From assembly GCA_023653785.1 (NCBI GenBank), contig JAMKCH010044282.1, positions 1-64,000 on the forward strand: DNA of 64,000 bases. Direction: 5' to 3'. This document shows positions 47,839-56,143 of this stretch, piece by piece. Numbering within the stretch: position 1 is the first letter of the stretch; every line of letters begins with the position of its first letter. The notes beneath the pieces were generated by a model that saw only the letters and a program-made list of their open reading frames with translations, did not search any database and was not told the DNA's origin. The position numbers and the translations under genes are program-made. This stretch comes from Ophioderma brevispina (Eukaryota; Echinodermata; Ophiuroidea; Amphilepidida; Ophiodermatidae).

Positions 47839-49684
47839 TTAAGGTTATAGAGATAATTAAATAATCGAACGATTTTCTTAATTTTTGGATATATGGTATT
47901 TTAATTGATGTAGGTGACAAATCTGAAATAAAAAATGGGGGTCACCGACTTCGTTTTTGAGCTATAGGCTGTTCAAAAGTGTATTATTTTCAAAAATTTG
48001 TACAGAGGTCTATGGGAAAACCGGAAAATTTGCCGTTTTCCGGCATAAAATATAAACGAATCGAACGATTTTTGATTTTTCTACTTATGTTAAGAACCTT
48101 TATAAGATCTTTTCGGCGCATTAAAGGTTCCATCCCGATCGCTAATAGCCTCGTCCCCAGAAGCCCAGATTTTACCGGAAGGTGGTCAACATTTTGGTAT
48201 CAGAAGAAAGCTACTATTTTTCTCATTTACCCTGTGAAATCTTCGGGCCAAAGGATGTTTGGTTTTGGAAGTAATGAGCGAAATGTACCCCAATTTGGTC
48301 GACCATATTAATTTCACACAGTACTCTATGGGGCTTACGAAATCAAGTTTTCTGCTCTCACATGAAAACGCATTGAAATATCGGCGCGAAACTTTACAGG
48401 TGGGGTTTTTGGGTGAAGGCCATCTATCAAGATTAGACTTCAATATCCCCTTAAATCGGGCCATCCCCCTTTAATAAAAACTGGTGTCACCGACTTAGTT
48501 TTCTAGAAAACTACACGAATAGGCCTAAAAATTGAAATTTTCTCTTCAAGTGCGTCCTGTTTGCATGAACAAAAGCGCAGCTTACCTTGCTATTGCGCAC
48601 AGAAATAAGCGCAAACCCATGCCAAGTACGCGTTCGCAAGAGAATTGGCTCTTGTTGACAGCAGGAAGCAATAAACTCTGGTTTGGAGTGGATGAGTGGA
48701 TTGGCGTTAGTGAGTGAGTGAGTGAGTGAGTGAGTGAGTGAGTGAGTGAGTGAGTGAGTGAGTGGATTGGCGTTAGTGAGTGAGTGAGTGAGTGAACATT
48801 TTTGTTTCAAATTAGGCAAACAGATCTGTTTAAAAATATAGGCCGAGACAAGGGAAAATATCAAATTAGGTAATTCATGGCATGCAGGGATAACTGAATA
48901 AAGGGATCTATTTTTATCGGATTTAATTTGTTCCGATAAACTTTCCCCACACCAGTTTTCACACGTTTCCTATAAAAATCGGATTCTTGACTTAGAGACG
49001 CTATCTCGAAAAACATTCCCCTCTCATTCTGGCTCCTGATATAACTACATTAGAAATTAAATGTAATGGCGTAAGTGTGTGTCCCATTTTGAAAATTGTC
49101 AGATATTGGCTCTTGTAGGCAAGGCAAACGGCAACAAACGTTTCTAGCTGTTTCTGACACTTATTTCGGGATCTGTCATAAACAACACAACATTTAAGAA
49201 CTGTATGTCATGATCAGAGTCGTACCGCGGGCTCTGGTGGTTGTGACACTCCAATTCGTCATATAGGGCCAACGTCCGGTAGCAAAATTGGACAACGCTT
49301 AAACACGTAGGCCTACAAGACACCAGTCCCCGACACACCCATCTAACATGTTTGTGTCGTTGTTCGTTTTAATGTCGGTACTGGGCGGTTTGTCGGCAAT
49401 CCGTCCCGGGGCAATCGGTGACGCTTATACCCCTACTCACACCCACCCGCACCCCCACATCTATGAAAACGATTCGGGACGCCCCTGAGATGATTAACAA
49501 AATTACACCTGAAACGAGACAAAAACTACAACTAAAACACGCAAACATTCTCGCGGTGAACTGTGCATCATCACGCGCACCTAAAGATCTCCTACGCTCT
49601 GACTGCGAGTGCGTAAGTGGCAGCGCAAAATGACACGCAATACGCAGAATGCCTTTTCTCTTCAAGGACCTCTATAACCCTTAA
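47839..49684. mobile_element. TTAA-flanked element (ends GGGTTATAGAGG), 1.85 kb
   Basis: TTAA at 47839-47842 and 49681-49684. Ends 'GGTTATAGAG' and 'CCTCTATAACCC' are inverted. It is related to 59002-61232: both contain 'AAAAAATGGGGGTCACCGAC' followed by 'CTATGGGAAAA' and a second 'GTCACCGACTTAG'. A (GTGA)n microsatellite (48708-48797), interrupted by 'GGATTGGCGTTA', lies inside. No transposase was recognised; the frames on both strands are short. Confidence 0.75.
48708..48797. repeat. (GTGA)n microsatellite with an interrupting 'GGATTGGCGTTA' unit
   Basis: Two runs of GTGA, about 13 and 6 units, are each preceded by 'GTGGATTGGCGTTAGTGAGT'. This suggests a higher-order duplication of run plus flank. 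Confidence 0.9.
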
Positions 49685-49798
49685 ATCATATTTTAAAATG
49701 CCCCGCCCATACTACACATTCAAACCAATCTTAGTCCGCGCCGTGCTGATTGACAAACCTTGACATGCGCGCAATTGGTCGGCTAATTCTGTCCCTGA

Positions 49799-49959
49799 CT
49801 ATAGGAACCTTTTTGGGTTCTCATATTTTTAAAGAACCATTTTTTAGGGTTCCATTCTTGAAGGTTCCATAAAGAGGACAAAAAAAAGGTTCTAAGCCGT
49901 GTTTTTTTCTTAGAGTGTGGGTAGAAACTGCAGTTTGGGCAACGCAGTTGCGAGATTGT
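49799..49959 (+). promoter_or_regulatory. Presumed 5' region of the large gene
   Basis: Between the end of the MITE and the first candidate ATG lies a patch rich in 'GGTTC' phrases (AGGAACC, GGGTTCTC, AAGAACC, GGGTTCC, AAGGTTCC), partly inverted and itself possibly an element end. No TATA box is convincing. It is called presumptive only because of its position upstream of the coding region. The real promoter may be further away. Confidence 0.25.
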
Positions 49960-49986
49960 ATGAACAAACCTTTCTTGATGGAAAAT
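49960..49986 (+). CDS. Candidate first coding exon of the large gene
   Basis: ATG at 49960 opens nine codons (MNKPFLMEN) ending directly at a strong splice-donor match AAT|GTAAGT (49987). Splicing to the acceptor before 50055 joins in phase 0 with MDQETK. The 27-base length, consensus donor and in-frame join are consistent with a real exon. The frame also stays open upstream of this ATG to at least about 49890, so the exon could be longer. Alternatively the exon is untranslated and translation starts at 50055. Confidence 0.4.
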
Positions 49987-50054
49987 GTAAGTTTTAGTTT
50001 GACACGGTGTCGTATCACAACCCCTTAATTTTTTTTTTCTTTTAACACCAACAG
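49987..50054 (+). other. Candidate 68-base intron
   Basis: Starts GTAAGT and ends with a T-rich tract (T10 then CTTTTAACACCAACAG) immediately before ATGGATCAG. 'TTTTAAC' near the 3' end could serve as branch-point context. The polypyrimidine-CAG acceptor is convincing. The donor pairing is the most economical choice, but a longer intron from an upstream exon is equally possible. Confidence 0.5.
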
Positions 50055-52076
50055 ATGGATCAGGAAACCAAATCTGCAGATCCAAGTGCCACAGGTTACA
50101 CGGGCGAACGATACCAGCGGCTGTCTCATTTTCTCCTTGCCATAATACTCCGACTTGAGGGTGTAGAGAGACGTCAAGCTCTACAGAAAGAAGCGGATGG
50201 TATTGCGCTGGAAGAAAGTCAAGATCAAACCGATTTTGCGAAGACTAAAGCGACATTGTCTTCTTGTGAATCGCCGGAAGAAAGTCAAGATCAAACATAT
50301 TCTCCAAAGACTGAAGAAACATTGTCTTCACGTGAATCGGCATCCACGCCGAGTGTCATCGTCTCGCCATCACAAAGCCAGCAAGCATCGTCTCCAATAT
50401 ACAGCACCCCGCAGACTAGCAAGAAGAGTTCTCTTGCGAGGAGTTCAATTTCGCAGTCGTCACGGCAGAGTGACGATCTATCGCTAAAGAGCGAGCTACA
50501 AATTGAAAACCCGACGAGTCCAACGAATGTCGATGATGTTAACGTTGAAGAGGTGCAGCAGAAACGTAGGTTCTGTCCATGCCCGTGCCAAATCTTTTTC
50601 ACACCTACTGCAGTTTTTAACAGACAGACTAGGTTGAAGAGTGGTAAGTTGTTGAAGACAACGGACGCTAACGACAGCTATCCAGACGGTCATCACTTCT
50701 ACACGCCAAAAATAGTTCCAAAGATCGAAGAAGGAATCAGTTCCGAAGAAAGCCAGGATCTACTCGGTATGTCTTCCTTGGCAGATTGGAAACATCAGCT
50801 CAATCATTCGGTTCTGGCAGAGGCATCGAACTTGTACAGAGAAGCGTTGTTAAAGGCTGAAAGTGCAAGGTTCGCGGAAGGCATAATCTTTCAAGCTCTA
50901 GCCAAGATCGTCGTAACGTCTGTTCTGGATAATGCACGTGACGCCTTGAACAGGGAGACAACTTGGACAAAAGTTGGCTCAACGGGAAACACAAAGGTAA
51001 GGGGAGAAATCAAGATACAAAAACCAAGAGTTACGTTCAACGTAAATGAATTGGACAGCAAATCAGAGGAGCGAGAATTCGTTGTACCCCGTGGAAGTAC
51101 CCCGTATCGACGCACACAAGAGAAGAAAGTGAATGGTCCGGCGAAGTTTGTACGGATGCTAATGGAAGAATCACTTGACGAATACCCAGTCTTGGCGCTG
51201 GATCCAAAAGAAGGTGCAAAGCCAAACACTACAGTTGACAAATCCAGCTTAAATCTCAAAGCAAAGCGCGAGAACGAAGAGGATACCACAGCATCCACCC
51301 ATGAAGCAATCATTAGGAAAATACACCAAGACAGTCCTCCGGTACCTTTCAAGCTGCGAACGAGCAAGCCAATATATAATAGACTATTGCGAAAGGTAGT
51401 GGAAAAGCATTTTGGCGACGAATGTTTGGAACATGATGATTCAACTCTGGATGAAAGCATCACGGCAACAGGCGATGCGAAGAAGGACACTCCTTTAGGT
51501 GAGAAGAAAGACACGATATGTTCTTCAGTATCTACACAGACAGAGGAAAAGATGGATGCTTCGATCCAGGCTACTCATGTGGATTCTTCCGTCGAAAATG
51601 AGACTGATGTTACAGCGACTGAAAGGCTAGTGCAAACAGAATCGCTACCATTGCCTGCCATGGATTTGAAATCTGAAGTTTGGTATGAAGACGGCGTGCC
51701 TTTGCCAGGCGACAATGATATCGAGGAATCAAGAAGTCACACTCTGGAGTCAGACAAACAAAGTTCTGAGATCGAAAATAGAGAAGCACCAGCCTTTTTA
51801 AAACTCAAAACAACTATTCCACAGACAAGTCCACTATTACGTAATGTTGTTGAGAAACATACAAGTGCTGCTGATATGAGCGATACTGCTTTTGAAGGCA
51901 TAGACAATGTCAGAGAAGCAGAAGAACATAATGTCCGCAGAGCAATCAGCGTGATGTTAGTGGATAGGATAATGCAGCAAGCTCTTGATGAAGTAGCGAG
52001 TCAGGGGCAGAACCGTTTGGAGTGTTATTCGACAGGAACACGCCAAACATTCCGGATTCTGCCAAGCAAACTTTAA
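50055..52076 (+). CDS. N-terminal part of a large AKAP-like scaffold protein
   Basis: Open for 673 codons from an ATG just after a splice acceptor. The product is hydrophilic and Ser/Glu-rich. Residues about 53-90 hold a 22-residue tandem repeat (EESQDQT...LSS). Residues 173-178 are a Cys/Pro cluster (FCPCPC). An amphipathic helix occupies 274-298 (IIFQALAKIVVTSVL) and a second occupies 627-649 (LVDRIMQQALDEV). Both have paired hydrophobics every fourth residue, as in the RII-binding helices of A-kinase anchoring proteins. A repeated motif F-K-L-[RK]-T...LLR-x-VVEKH occurs at about 432-453 and 581-604. The frame runs into a stop at 52076, but the second helix and acidic style continue in the next frame. 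The last residues (from about 650) are therefore probably out of frame. I know no family match. The AKAP assignment is structural inference. Confidence 0.8.
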   Translation: MDQETKSADPSATGYTGERYQRLSHFLLAIILRLEGVERRQALQKEADGIALEESQDQTDFAKTKATLSSCESPEESQDQTYSPKTEETLSSRESASTPSVIVSPSQSQQASSPIYSTPQTSKKSSLARSSISQSSRQSDDLSLKSELQIENPTSPTNVDDVNVEEVQQKRRFCPCPCQIFFTPTAVFNRQTRLKSGKLLKTTDANDSYPDGHHFYTPKIVPKIEEGISSEESQDLLGMSSLADWKHQLNHSVLAEASNLYREALLKAESARFAEGIIFQALAKIVVTSVLDNARDALNRETTWTKVGSTGNTKVRGEIKIQKPRVTFNVNELDSKSEEREFVVPRGSTPYRRTQEKKVNGPAKFVRMLMEESLDEYPVLALDPKEGAKPNTTVDKSSLNLKAKRENEEDTTASTHEAIIRKIHQDSPPVPFKLRTSKPIYNRLLRKVVEKHFGDECLEHDDSTLDESITATGDAKKDTPLGEKKDTICSSVSTQTEEKMDASIQATHVDSSVENETDVTATERLVQTESLPLPAMDLKSEVWYEDGVPLPGDNDIEESRSHTLESDKQSSEIENREAPAFLKLKTTIPQTSPLLRNVVEKHTSAADMSDTAFEGIDNVREAEEHNVRRAISVMLVDRIMQQALDEVASQGQNRLECYSTGTRQTFRILPSKL

Positions 52077-54922
52077 ACATTATAACCCCGACATCTGGGA
52101 GTGATATGGAATTTCGCTGGTCATCTTTTGCTTTTGAGAGAGCTGCAGCATCGCTGGCCGAAACTGCAAGCAAAAGTAAATTCAGTTGGACTCCGTATCT
52201 GAAGGAAGAAGCTTTGGGTCCAAGCCGAACATCCGTCACCCATCACCATAAGGATTATACTTGTATGCCTTCAACCGTCAAAGTCGAGAAGACGGGAGAA
52301 GAGGATGTTTATCTCTCAGCCGAAAGTGGAGGCAGTGATGACGAATATGTAGATGCCCCATCTTACAGCCCGGACGGTGCTAAGTTATCAGCAAATGTGG
52401 TCACAGCTCTTGTCCACAATGCTATCACTGAAGCAGTTGCCTTAATTATAACTAAAGATGTTATTCAGAGAAGTTTGGAAAGGATGGATGAAGAAAGCAT
52501 TTGTGTCCCTAGGCAGTCAGCATCCAAGCCAAGATCAGAAGAGGGGGAAGTTAAAACTCACGAAGACCACACTTACGCTAAAATTAATGTAGGAGGTATA
52601 CGGGATAGTGCAACTACAATTGAAACCGTATCAGATAGCCAAGGCGATTCTGGTTTCAGTGACGCACAGAGCTCGCTCAGCGATATCCAAATTATGACCT
52701 CTGACGAAGACGACAAAGTCATCAGAGAAATAGTAAATGCCATAATGAAACGTGCTATCAACATGGTAGTTGATGATGTGACAAAAGATTGGGGCGAGAG
52801 TCTTGAGTTGGGAGAGATGGACAAATTTGCTACTCCTGAGGAACTGTCTGAAGCAGAGAGTGGAATTTCGGCAGCATCTTCTTATCACAGTGTCGCCAGT
52901 GATATGACCAGCAGCACATTATTGAGGTCAGATGAGGATGCACCGACTTCCACGCCCGATACACTTGCTTTCTTGAAGGACCAATTTGTTGATGTAAAAG
53001 CCTTGATTGCAAAATATCAAGAGATGAGTAGAACCGATGACACTTCAGTTGCATCATCCGGCCATCTGAAAACAGAAAAAATGCCAGCTAATACACCTTC
53101 GGCGAGATTCAGAACACAAGAACGCAAAATATCCGGTGGGCAAGAAGACACGGAAGCGACAATCAAAGTCCAAGCACCCACTGAACAAGTGAATCAAGGT
53201 GCAACTGAAAAACATGACGTAATCGATCAAGCGACCCAAGTTAAAAACATCGAAAGCAAGAGCACAAGTTCATCGGAAACAACTGCAAACTCCGAGAGCA
53301 TGACACTGTCATCAGTTTTCTCATCTGCGGATTCACAAGGAAGCTCAAGTAAATCACAGGAGAGAGTGAATGCAGGCAGGATGCGAAAGCGTTCGCGGGT
53401 GACAAATCACATCTTCTTTTGGGAAAAGTTTGGCAAACACAAAAAAGGTTCAAAGAATAAAGAAAGACCTGATAAACTGGAATCACGGACGAAAGAAACC
53501 GGTGAGAAATTTGAGCGTATTGCCAGAGAATCCTCATCCTCATCCTGTAGTGCTAAAGAAATCGGTGATGATGTCAAAAAGACTGGAATGCAACGACGAC
53601 ATACCAAGAAGGGTAGACGCAAAACATGGGCAGGTACACGGCAACCATTTTGGAAGAACAGTGCTTTCTTTGAAGCATTAGAAGAGCCGACAAGAGGAGA
53701 TGACTCTCAGCAAAAATTAGAAAGTCAAAGCGACAGTGAATTGGAGATAGGACATGTAGAATGTGTTGCAGCATTAGAAGAACGGGCAAGAAGAGATGAC
53801 TCTCATCAAAAAATAGAAAGTCAAAGCGACAGTGAGCTGGAGACAGGACATGTAGAATGTGGGGTAAGTGTAACAAACGACGGTAATCATGAAGAAGACG
53901 AACAATCAGAAGATATCAGTGTCTTGAACAACTACATTGCTGCATTTGAGGGTCATGTCGACGGACCAATAAGCGAAGATCTACCTAATGTTGGAGAACA
54001 AACATTTAAGATTGAAGCAACCCCAGAAAATGCGGCAAAGCCGCAGATACCAGCCAAACCTAGCAAAAGTGAGGAGGAAATGAAGCTATGGTTAGAAAAG
54101 TGCAAACAAGTCAAAGAAAGGACGGCCATGCTGCTGAGTAGATGTGCAGAAGGCCAAACCCTGAAAGACCTTGCAGAAGCAGTCAACAATGGAATGATTC
54201 GCACGGTCAAGAGCGATCCTTCAGTAGTCAGTAGCCACGACACCGGAGACGGAATCTTCCCATTTGGAGCACATGAGGTCGCAGGGCCCCACCCAGAGAT
54301 GTTTAATCCTGACGCACATGTGGCGGCACTTGACGAGGAAGAAGAAGATTGGTTCGGCAGCTCTGATGATACACTTGCGATTGAGGCTATAATGAAGGAA
54401 AACGACAAGACTTCTTTTAACATAGACGAGTTTCGTGTGAAACAAAATGAAGACACGGTGCGGGGAAATACCGTTGATCCTTCTTCAGATATGTTTAATC
54501 CCGATGCAAATCTGACTACACTAGAAGAGAAAGGAGATGGGATCGCAAGCTCAGATGACGTGCTCGCGACTCGAATTGAGACTATAAGGAAGAAATCAGA
54601 CGAGACACTGAAACAAGATGAAGACGCAGGACACGAAAATGTCCTTGATCTTGCCGGAGAGATAACTTTGACCACTGAAGAAAGCTGCGAGAATGCAACT
54701 CCTATAGACTCGGAGTCATTCGACAATCAAGATCAGTGCAGTGCCCATGATAGAGTGACAGTCGAGATTACAGTCGATGTGCCAACAACCTCTTTGCCTA
54801 TTAAAAAGAAAGGGAAGAACAAATTTAAAATTTTCAAGATGTTCAAGTCCAAAAGGAGTCGAAAGATGTCCGATAAAAAAAGTTCTGGCGAAAGCAAGGG
54901 ATCTAGTAATCATCGTGCTTAA
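51992..54922 (+). CDS. C-terminal part of the AKAP-like scaffold protein (frame shifted by one base)
   Basis: Open from 51992 to the stop at 54922 (about 976 codons), one frame behind the preceding part. Two further amphipathic helices occur, counted in codons from 52022: 124-155 (VVTALVHNAITEAVALII) and 230-257 (VIREIVNAIMKRAINMVV). Each has the hydrophobic-pair spacing of PKA-anchoring helices. Basic/aromatic patches follow at about 457-480. A 32-residue tandem repeat (ALEE...GHVEC) begins at 53675 and 53771. A 64-residue repeat (MFNPDA...) begins at 54299 and 54491. The C-terminus (from about codon 925) is strongly basic with Phe (KNKFKIFKMFKSKRSRK), a possible acidic-lipid-binding tail. 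Most of the remainder is Ser/Glu/Asp-rich and likely disordered. No enzyme domain is seen. The same gene as 50055-52076 is the simplest reading. Confidence 0.8.
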   Translation, partial: SSESGAEPFGVLFDRNTPNIPDSAKQTLNIITPTSGSDMEFRWSSFAFERAAASLAETASKSKFSWTPYLKEEALGPSRTSVTHHHKDYTCMPSTVKVEKTGEEDVYLSAESGGSDDEYVDAPSYSPDGAKLSANVVTALVHNAITEAVALIITKDVIQRSLERMDEESICVPRQSASKPRSEEGEVKTHEDHTYAKINVGGIRDSATTIETVSDSQGDSGFSDAQSSLSDIQIMTSDEDDKVIREIVNAIMKRAINMVVDDVTKDWGESLELGEMDKFATPEELSEAESGISAASSYHSVASDMTSSTLLRSDEDAPTSTPDTLAFLKDQFVDVKALIAKYQEMSRTDDTSVASSGHLKTEKMPANTPSARFRTQERKISGGQEDTEATIKVQAPTEQVNQGATEKHDVIDQATQVKNIESKSTSSSETTANSESMTLSSVFSSADSQGSSSKSQERVNAGRMRKRSRVTNHIFFWEKFGKHKKGSKNKERPDKLESRTKETGEKFERIARESSSSSCSAKEIGDDVKKTGMQRRHTKKGRRKTWAGTRQPFWKNSAFFEALEEPTRGDDSQQKLESQSDSELEIGHVECVAALEERARRDDSHQKIESQSDSELETGHVECGVSVTNDGNHEEDEQSEDISVLNNYIAAFEGHVDGPISEDLPNVGEQTFKIEATPENAAKPQIPAKPSKSEEEMKLWLEKCKQVKERTAMLLSRCAEGQTLKDLAEAVNNGMIRTVKSDPSVVSSHDTGDGIFPFGAHEVAGPHPEMFNPDAHVAALDEEEEDWFGSSDDTLAIEAIMKENDKTSFNIDEFRVKQNEDTVRGNTVDPSSDMFNPDANLTTLEEKGDGIASSDDVLATRIETIRKKSDETLKQDEDAGHENVLDLAGEITLTTEESCENATPIDSESFDNQDQCSAHDRVTVEITVDVPTTSLPIKKKGKNKFKIFKMFKSKRSRKMSDKKSSGESKGSSNHRA

Positions 54923-55218
54923 GCCGTGCATCGGAGGTCACTCTCCATGGATATTCTCCAGCAGAAGGACCCTCTGGGAGCTCTTGGAGTCCCAGCATGG
55001 TGATTTTGCCAACAGACAGCGGTGCTACGTTGACAAACTTTTCACTTGAATCATCAACCGGTAATCCTTCGCCTCCCTCGTCAACCAGTCATGATTCGTC
55101 TGCAAGTCGTGACGCCAAGAGGTCATTCAGAAAGCGACTGTTTCACTTTAAAGGTTTAAAAAATCCAAGAAGAGTTCAAGCCACACTTCTGACAGTAAAA
55201 AAACCTAAGCAGATTTAA
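54910..55218 (+). other. 3' UTR or alternative C-terminal coding extension
   Basis: After the stop at 54922, a third frame is open from 54910 to 55218. It has coding-like character: Ser/Pro-rich, then a basic Phe-containing end (KRSFRKRLFHFKGLKNPRRV) resembling the tail encoded just before the stop. It could be an alternative last exon, a 3' UTR containing a decayed duplicate of the tail, or true coding sequence after a second one-base error. No AATAAA polyadenylation signal is evident before the next MITE at 55288. Confidence 0.35.
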
Positions 55219-55287
55219 ACTTGTATATTGTTTATGGTGGGTTTTAACCACGTGATTTTAACTCAGTCATGCAATGGTCAGGAACAG

Positions 55288-55820
55288 CATTAGACAACCA
55301 ATCGCCCGCGTGACATAATTTGACGGTGCGGAATAGTTGTCTGCCGTGAATAACCATCACTGACCTCTACACATGGATAGCGGGCTGTCGCACAGTTGAA
55401 TGGTCGCCGAGTGAAACAACAGGAAGTTGGTTTTGGACCTCTACAATATGGCGGAAACAAATGCATACACCTGCTGGTGCACATATTCCACACAGATGTT
55501 CTATTGTTGGACAAGGTGTATGCATTGTTTCCCGCCATATTGTGGAGGTCCAAAACCAACTTCCTGATGTTTCATCGGCGACTCTGACCCGCTATCCAAG
55601 TGTAGAGGTCAGTGATAACCATCTGTGAACGGTCAAAGCAGGACGGTTATCTACGCGAATTATTATGTCTTTGAGTCGGAAAAAAAAAACGATAAGATTT
55701 TTCAATCACATTTTGGTTCGAACATGCCCCGCCCAAACTCTACATTCAAACCAATCACGGTGCTGATTGACAAACCTTGTGTACGCGCCAATTGGTCGGC
55801 TAATTCTGTCCCTGACTATA
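55288..55820. mobile_element. MITE with TCAGGGACAGAATTAG ends, copy 2, carrying a nested fold-back element
   Basis: Left 'CAGGAACAGCATTAGACAAC...CATAATTTGACGGTGCGGAA' and right 'GTGCTGATTGACAAACCTTG...TCTGTCCCTGA' match the ends of copy 1 (47687-49798). Without the nested 55358-55614 insert it is about 275 bases. It begins 366 bases after the gene's stop codon. Confidence 0.8.
55358..55614. mobile_element. Fold-back (long inverted repeat) element with 8-base target duplication
   Basis: Arms of about 105-110 bases ('CACTGACCTCTACAC...ACAATATGGCGG' and its reverse complement) flank a loop of about 45 bases. The element is bounded by ATAACCAT at 55350-55357 and 55615-55622, an 8-base target duplication as made by hAT-type transposases. 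Copy 1 of the host MITE has a single 'ACAATAATATGTGAAC' there instead, i.e. an empty site. Confidence 0.85.
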
Positions 55821-56143
55821 TTGGCGTATTAAAGCCGAAAGGATCATTTGCTTTATAGTGTGAAAAGCCTTAATAGACACTACGCTATTGGCGAAGTTTG
55901 ACCGGTCGATTTTTCTGCGACAATTTTGCAGAAATTGTGCGGTTTGCCTTGCGGTAGCTCTCGTCGAATTTGTCTCAAAAAGGAGAACAGTAACATTCGG
56001 AATCACATGACTTTTTCTGCTTTCATTCGATGAATCAAACGAAGCCAAACGTGTGTGTAAATATTTTGTATGCAAAAAATCAAGTTGAAGACTCCCACAT
56101 ACGATAATACGAATTCCAAATATTGCGCTGTAAAAATGATTGG
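55821..56143. other. Gene-less gap with one solitary MITE end
   Basis: 'TGTGAAAAGCCTTA' (about 55860-55873) is one terminus of the 4041-4493 family without a visible partner. No gene. Confidence 0.4.

Larger units (their letters stand above)
47687..49798. mobile_element. MITE with TCAGGGACAGAATTAG ends, copy 1, carrying a nested TTAA element
   Basis: Left end 'TCAGGGGACAGAATAAGGC...GACCAATTG'. Right end 'CAATTGGTCGGCTAATTC...TGTCCCTGA' is inverted. Removing the nested 47839-49684 element leaves about 265 bases, matching copy 2 (55288-55820) once its own nested insertion is removed. It ends about 160 bases upstream of the first candidate codon of the large gene. Confidence 0.8.

Noticed and set aside
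48708..48797. CRISPR-like or protein-coding repeat
   Set aside because: A simple GTGA microsatellite with one interrupting unit. No spacers.
50891..51514. 207-codon minus-strand frame opposite the large gene
   Set aside because: Serine/phenylalanine-rich antisense of a Glu/Ser/Lys-rich coding region, a common shadow effect.
51992..52076. Programmed -1 ribosomal frameshift
   Set aside because: No canonical slippery heptamer in phase and no obvious downstream pseudoknot. Assembly error or an intron is simpler.
53953..54726. 257-codon minus-strand frame opposite the large gene
   Set aside because: Same shadow effect. The sense strand has repeats and helices that explain the sequence.
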